A stretch of DNA of 45,176 nucleotides from Gammaproteobacteria bacterium (GTDB lineage Bacteria > Pseudomonadota > Gammaproteobacteria > Steroidobacterales > GCA-2729495). Where the stretch lies: contig JAHDYM010000015.1 of assembly GCA_023383705.1 (NCBI GenBank), positions 1 to 45,176 of the forward strand, written 5' to 3'. A model generated the notes under the pieces. That model was not told the DNA's origin. It did not search any database and worked only from the letters and a program-made list of their open reading frames with translations. Of the stretch, positions 42,419 to 45,176 are shown piece after piece (the stretch's first letter is position 1; each line of letters begins with the position of its first letter). The position numbers and the translations under genes are program-made.

Positions 42419-44941
42419 CTAGAAGGAGTACTTCAGGGTGAGGCCGTACCAGCGCGGCGGCTGGTAAGACACCTCGTTGCAACCGCAGAGCGTGGCCAGG
42501 TTGAAGCCCTGGTTGCCGGCCCGCTCGTCGGTGAGGTTGTGGATGCCGAGGTTGCCGCGCCACTGGCCGTCATCGGTGCGCCAGCCAAACACCGCATTGA
42601 CCAGCGTGTAGCTGTCGAACTGGTCGGCATCGAAGTTGCGCAGGTTGTAGTAGAACTCGTCCGAGTAGCTGAAGTCGCCCTGCACCGAGGCGAAGCCGCC
42701 CAGTGCCGGCCACTCGTAGCGCACCAGCCCGGCAAACTGCATCTCCGGCGCATAGGTGGGCTCCACGTCCCTGACGATCGGGCCGTCGACACGCAGCGGT
42801 ACGTCCTCGACCTCGGCGTTGAACCACGAGCCGCTCAGCATGATGTCGAGGCCCTCGATCGGCGAGGTCTGCAGCTCGAGTTCCATGCCGACGTTGGTGG
42901 CATCGGCATTGATCACCACGCCGCCCACGCCGGTGAACAGGAAGGCCTGGTAGTCGGCGTAGTCGTAATAGAAGATCGAGCCGTTGAAGCGCGTGGTGCC
43001 ATTCAGCCAGGTGGACTTGAAGCCCGCCTCATAGGCCAGCAGCTTTTCCTCGTCGTAGGGAATGGCACTAACCGGCACAGCCAGACCACCATAGAGCTGG
43101 GCATTGAAGCTGCCGGCCTTCACGCCACGGTTGATACCGGCATACAGCAGCCAGTCATCGTTGAGCCGCCAGTCGAGCTGCACCTTGCCAGCCCACAGCG
43201 TATCGCTGCTGTCGTCAGAGTAAGCGCTCGCCGGATCGCCCGGATTGGCACCGGGTACCGGACCAAGCGGAACAGGCGTGCCCTGATGGATCTGGCTGGA
43301 GTCAGCAGTGAAGTAAAGGTTCTGGGCAAAGGTGTAGTCCTTCTCTTCCTGGATCAGCCGCCCACCGACGATCAGGGTCAGGTCCTCGCGCAGGTCGTAC
43401 TCCACCTGGCCAAACAGCGAATAGGAATCGGTTTCCAGATCAGCGTCCGAGCCGAGGTCGAAGGGCGCGTCCGGCACCACACTGTTGACCGGAAACTTCA
43501 GGCCGTTGTCCGAGGTATTGTCGATGTTCAGGTAATAGAGACCGGCCACCCAGCGCATCTGGTCGGCAGTGCCGTTGAGGCGCAGCTCCTGCGTGAAGCT
43601 GGTGGCATCCACCGCCGCGTAGTTCACCGACTGGTTGGCCGGCCCGCCATCGACGTCGAGGAACAGCAGCTTCTCGTAATCCTTGAAATCGCTGATCGCG
43701 GTGAGCTGGAGGTTGTCGTTGATGTCGTGCTCGATGCGCAGCGCCACACCCCAGGTATCGATATTGCCCTGGTCCTTGAAGGCGAAATCGCTGTTGAAAG
43801 TCGTGTCGTCGCCGTCGGCATCCCGGTAGCCGAAGAAGTCGGTGCCCGGACTCAGCGCAAAGGTATTGGTGACGCGCGCGGTATCGGTGATGTTGTCGCC
43901 GTCGAAATCATCGGGGAAACCGTTATTGTCCTGGTCCGAGCCGCAATCCGAGCCATCGGCGCAGATGCTGCGGCGGCTGTCGGTGGGGTCGATGTCGATC
44001 ACGTTGATCAGTTCGCCCTGCGACAACTGCACGTTCGGATCGGGGTTGCTGCCGTTGTAGACGGGGCTGACCGGCTTGGCCTGGTACGGGGCGGTCGAGA
44101 CATCGCTCTGCGCCCAGTTGCCGGAGAAGGTAAAGCGCAGGTCATCGCGCGCATCAAACTGCAGGATGCCGCGCAGGGCCGTGGTCTCGTCATCGGCGAG
44201 GTCAGCGCCGGAACCCTCACCCGGGTCGTTGGTCGGGCCGGTACCGATGGTCGCGGCACCGAAGGCATAGGGACCATTCGGGTCGTAGAGGTTCTTCAGC
44301 CAGGGATCCTGATCGTTGTACATCAGCGCGACACGACCAGCGACCCGGTCGCTGAGCGGACCGCCGACTGCACCTTCAAAGCGCAGGGAGTTCGGGTCGG
44401 AGTTGGCGTCGAACTGGCCATAGGTGACGTCGGCGTAGCCTTCAACCGCATCGAAAGTCGGCTTGCGGCTCAGGTACTGCACCAGGCCGCCGGTCGCATT
44501 GCGGCCGAACAGCGTGCCCTGCGGTCCCTTGAGGATCTCGACGCGTTCGATGTCGAACAGCGCGAAGGTCTGTGCCTGGGCGACGGCGATATAGCCCTCG
44601 TCGAGGTACACCGCATTGGGCGCCTCGACGATGTCGTTGAAGTCGGCCTGCGTCACGCCGCGGATCGTGAACTGCTTGTTCTGCCCGGCCAGTGCGCCAC
44701 TGGTGTGCACACCGGGCACGAAGGCTGCGATGTCACTGCTTGCGCCGATGCCGAGCGTCTCCATCTGCTCGCCGGTAAAGGCGCTGATAGAGATACCGAC
44801 GTCCTGAATGTCCTGCTCGCGCTTTTGCGCGGTGACGACGATCTCGTCCAGTACCGCTGCCTGCAGCGGCATGGCCATCGCTGCCGCAAGACAGCCGGCC
44901 ACACAGCAATGCACCACAGCACGATTTGCCTGATGTGACAT
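42419..44941 (-). CDS. TonB-dependent outer-membrane receptor
   Basis: This 840-residue receptor has a signal peptide ending near LQAAVLDE, a TonB-box-like DEIVVTAQKRE, a plug domain (ERVEILKGPQGTLFGRNATGG) and a 22-strand beta-barrel ending LKYSF. It imports a siderophore, vitamin, glycan or lipophile using TonB energy; the ligand is unknown. An unusual acidic insert near the middle, CGSDQDNNGFPDDFDGDN, resembles a calcium-binding thrombospondin-3/dockerin repeat in an extracellular loop. A GGGGGA site lies before the ATG. A strong terminator follows at 42325-42356. Confidence 0.93.
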   Translation of the reverse strand: MSHQANRAVVHCCVAGCLAAAMAMPLQAAVLDEIVVTAQKREQDIQDVGISISAFTGEQMETLGIGASSDIAAFVPGVHTSGALAGQNKQFTIRGVTQADFNDIVEAPNAVYLDEGYIAVAQAQTFALFDIERVEILKGPQGTLFGRNATGGLVQYLSRKPTFDAVEGYADVTYGQFDANSDPNSLRFEGAVGGPLSDRVAGRVALMYNDQDPWLKNLYDPNGPYAFGAATIGTGPTNDPGEGSGADLADDETTALRGILQFDARDDLRFTFSGNWAQSDVSTAPYQAKPVSPVYNGSNPDPNVQLSQGELINVIDIDPTDSRRSICADGSDCGSDQDNNGFPDDFDGDNITDTARVTNTFALSPGTDFFGYRDADGDDTTFNSDFAFKDQGNIDTWGVALRIEHDINDNLQLTAISDFKDYEKLLFLDVDGGPANQSVNYAAVDATSFTQELRLNGTADQMRWVAGLYYLNIDNTSDNGLKFPVNSVVPDAPFDLGSDADLETDSYSLFGQVEYDLREDLTLIVGGRLIQEEKDYTFAQNLYFTADSSQIHQGTPVPLGPVPGANPGDPASAYSDDSSDTLWAGKVQLDWRLNDDWLLYAGINRGVKAGSFNAQLYGGLAVPVSAIPYDEEKLLAYEAGFKSTWLNGTTRFNGSIFYYDYADYQAFLFTGVGGVVINADATNVGMELELQTSPIEGLDIMLSGSWFNAEVEDVPLRVDGPIVRDVEPTYAPEMQFAGLVRYEWPALGGFASVQGDFSYSDEFYYNLRNFDADQFDSYTLVNAVFGWRTDDGQWRGNLGIHNLTDERAGNQGFNLATLCGCNEVSYQPPRWYGLTLKYSF

Positions 44942-45064
44942 TGGAGAATCCCCCCTGCTTGAACACGGCGCGACCGCCGCCTGCCCGGACCCAGTCCAAA
45001 CCTAGCAAAAGCTCGCAAGCGGCCAGTTAGCAGAGCAACGCATTCAATACACCAAAGCGGCAAC
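44942..45064. other. Upstream region of the TonB receptor gene
   Basis: This stretch should hold the receptor's promoter. I see no clear operator or promoter and no other gene. Confidence 0.3.
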
Positions 45065-45176
45065 CCCCCGGTGCCGGGGGGGGCGGGGTTGGCGGTTAGG
45101 CAAAAAAAAAAAACCGCGCCCCGCCCCCGCCCCCCCCCACCCCCCCCGGGGCGGGTGCAGGGGGGGGGTGCGGCCG
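45065..45176. other. Homopolymer-rich contig end, probable artefact
   Basis: Long G, C and A runs dominate with no coding or promoter structure. It looks like low-quality or mis-assembled sequence rather than biology, and I would not annotate it. Confidence 0.7.

Noticed and set aside
42539-44938. A 799-residue plus-strand open frame
   Set aside because: It is the mirror of the TonB receptor gene and shows no family motif; the receptor has many.
1-45176. CRISPR arrays, rRNA genes and prophage genes
   Set aside because: I found no regularly spaced repeats, rRNA-like sequence or phage structural genes.

Overview
The window looks like 45 kb of a high-GC proteobacterial chromosome, most likely a gammaproteobacterium. 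Pointers are the PA2779/PA2778-type gene pair, cis/trans fatty-acid isomerase, a PiT/DUF47 phosphate module, a large TonB-dependent receptor and a one-chain quinol nitric oxide reductase with an Rrf2/NsrR regulator. Taxonomy is inferred from gene content only. The last ~110 bases are homopolymer-rich and look like a poor contig end.

Layout. 53-2241 (minus): a type I restriction-modification locus entering from the left (hsdM overlapping a KilA-N gene). 2279-3748: deoxyinosine-type DNA glycosylase, OsmC protein, cupin. 3800-6658: norB and nsrR behind two NsrR-like 23-bp palindromes; nsrR abuts an acyltransferase that has lost its C-terminus. 7581-10574 (minus): flavin-binding PPOx-fold protein, Rieske oxygenase and carotenoid-desaturase-like oxidoreductase, the last two coupled by ATGA; a luciferase-like oxidoreductase diverges from them. 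11632-13280: PiT phosphate transporter with its DUF47 partner. 13334-15169: flavodoxin-fold quinone reductase and zinc alcohol dehydrogenase. 15255-17321: a DUF1838-like protein, an unknown membrane protein and a hemolysin III/PAQR protein. 17352-22753: Mg2+ P-type ATPase and PEP carboxylase. 22879-26225: VTT/DedA-like protein, then a tight minus-strand run of DUF2779 nuclease-like protein, TerC and universal stress protein. 26339-30709: lipoprotein, TIGR03862 flavoprotein, DUF423 protein, cytochrome c with an unknown C-terminal domain, and a two-gene YeeE/YedE transporter. 30715-34227: a perfect 20-bp hairpin, cti and ppk2.

34241-39191 is the accessory part: a 3'-truncated IS481-family element, two Rhs C-terminal modules in tandem that share a ~526-bp near-identical core but end in different tails (with a small lipoprotein between them), decayed frames, tRNA-Arg(UCG), and 168 bp away a partial copy of the same tRNA. 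This is the best candidate for something unusual: an orphan Rhs toxin-tip array beside a tRNA. Beyond it come a glutathione S-transferase, a pyrB-like carbamoyltransferase, the PA2779/PA2778 pair and a TonB-dependent receptor.

Functional themes: nitric oxide detoxification with its own sensor; phosphate, polyphosphate and Mg2+ handling; redox and membrane stress (OsmC, Cti, USP, GST, quinone reductase); and mobile or conflict elements (type I R-M, Rhs, IS481). I did not find CRISPR arrays, rRNA or an intact prophage, and I cannot point with confidence to a wholly new system.
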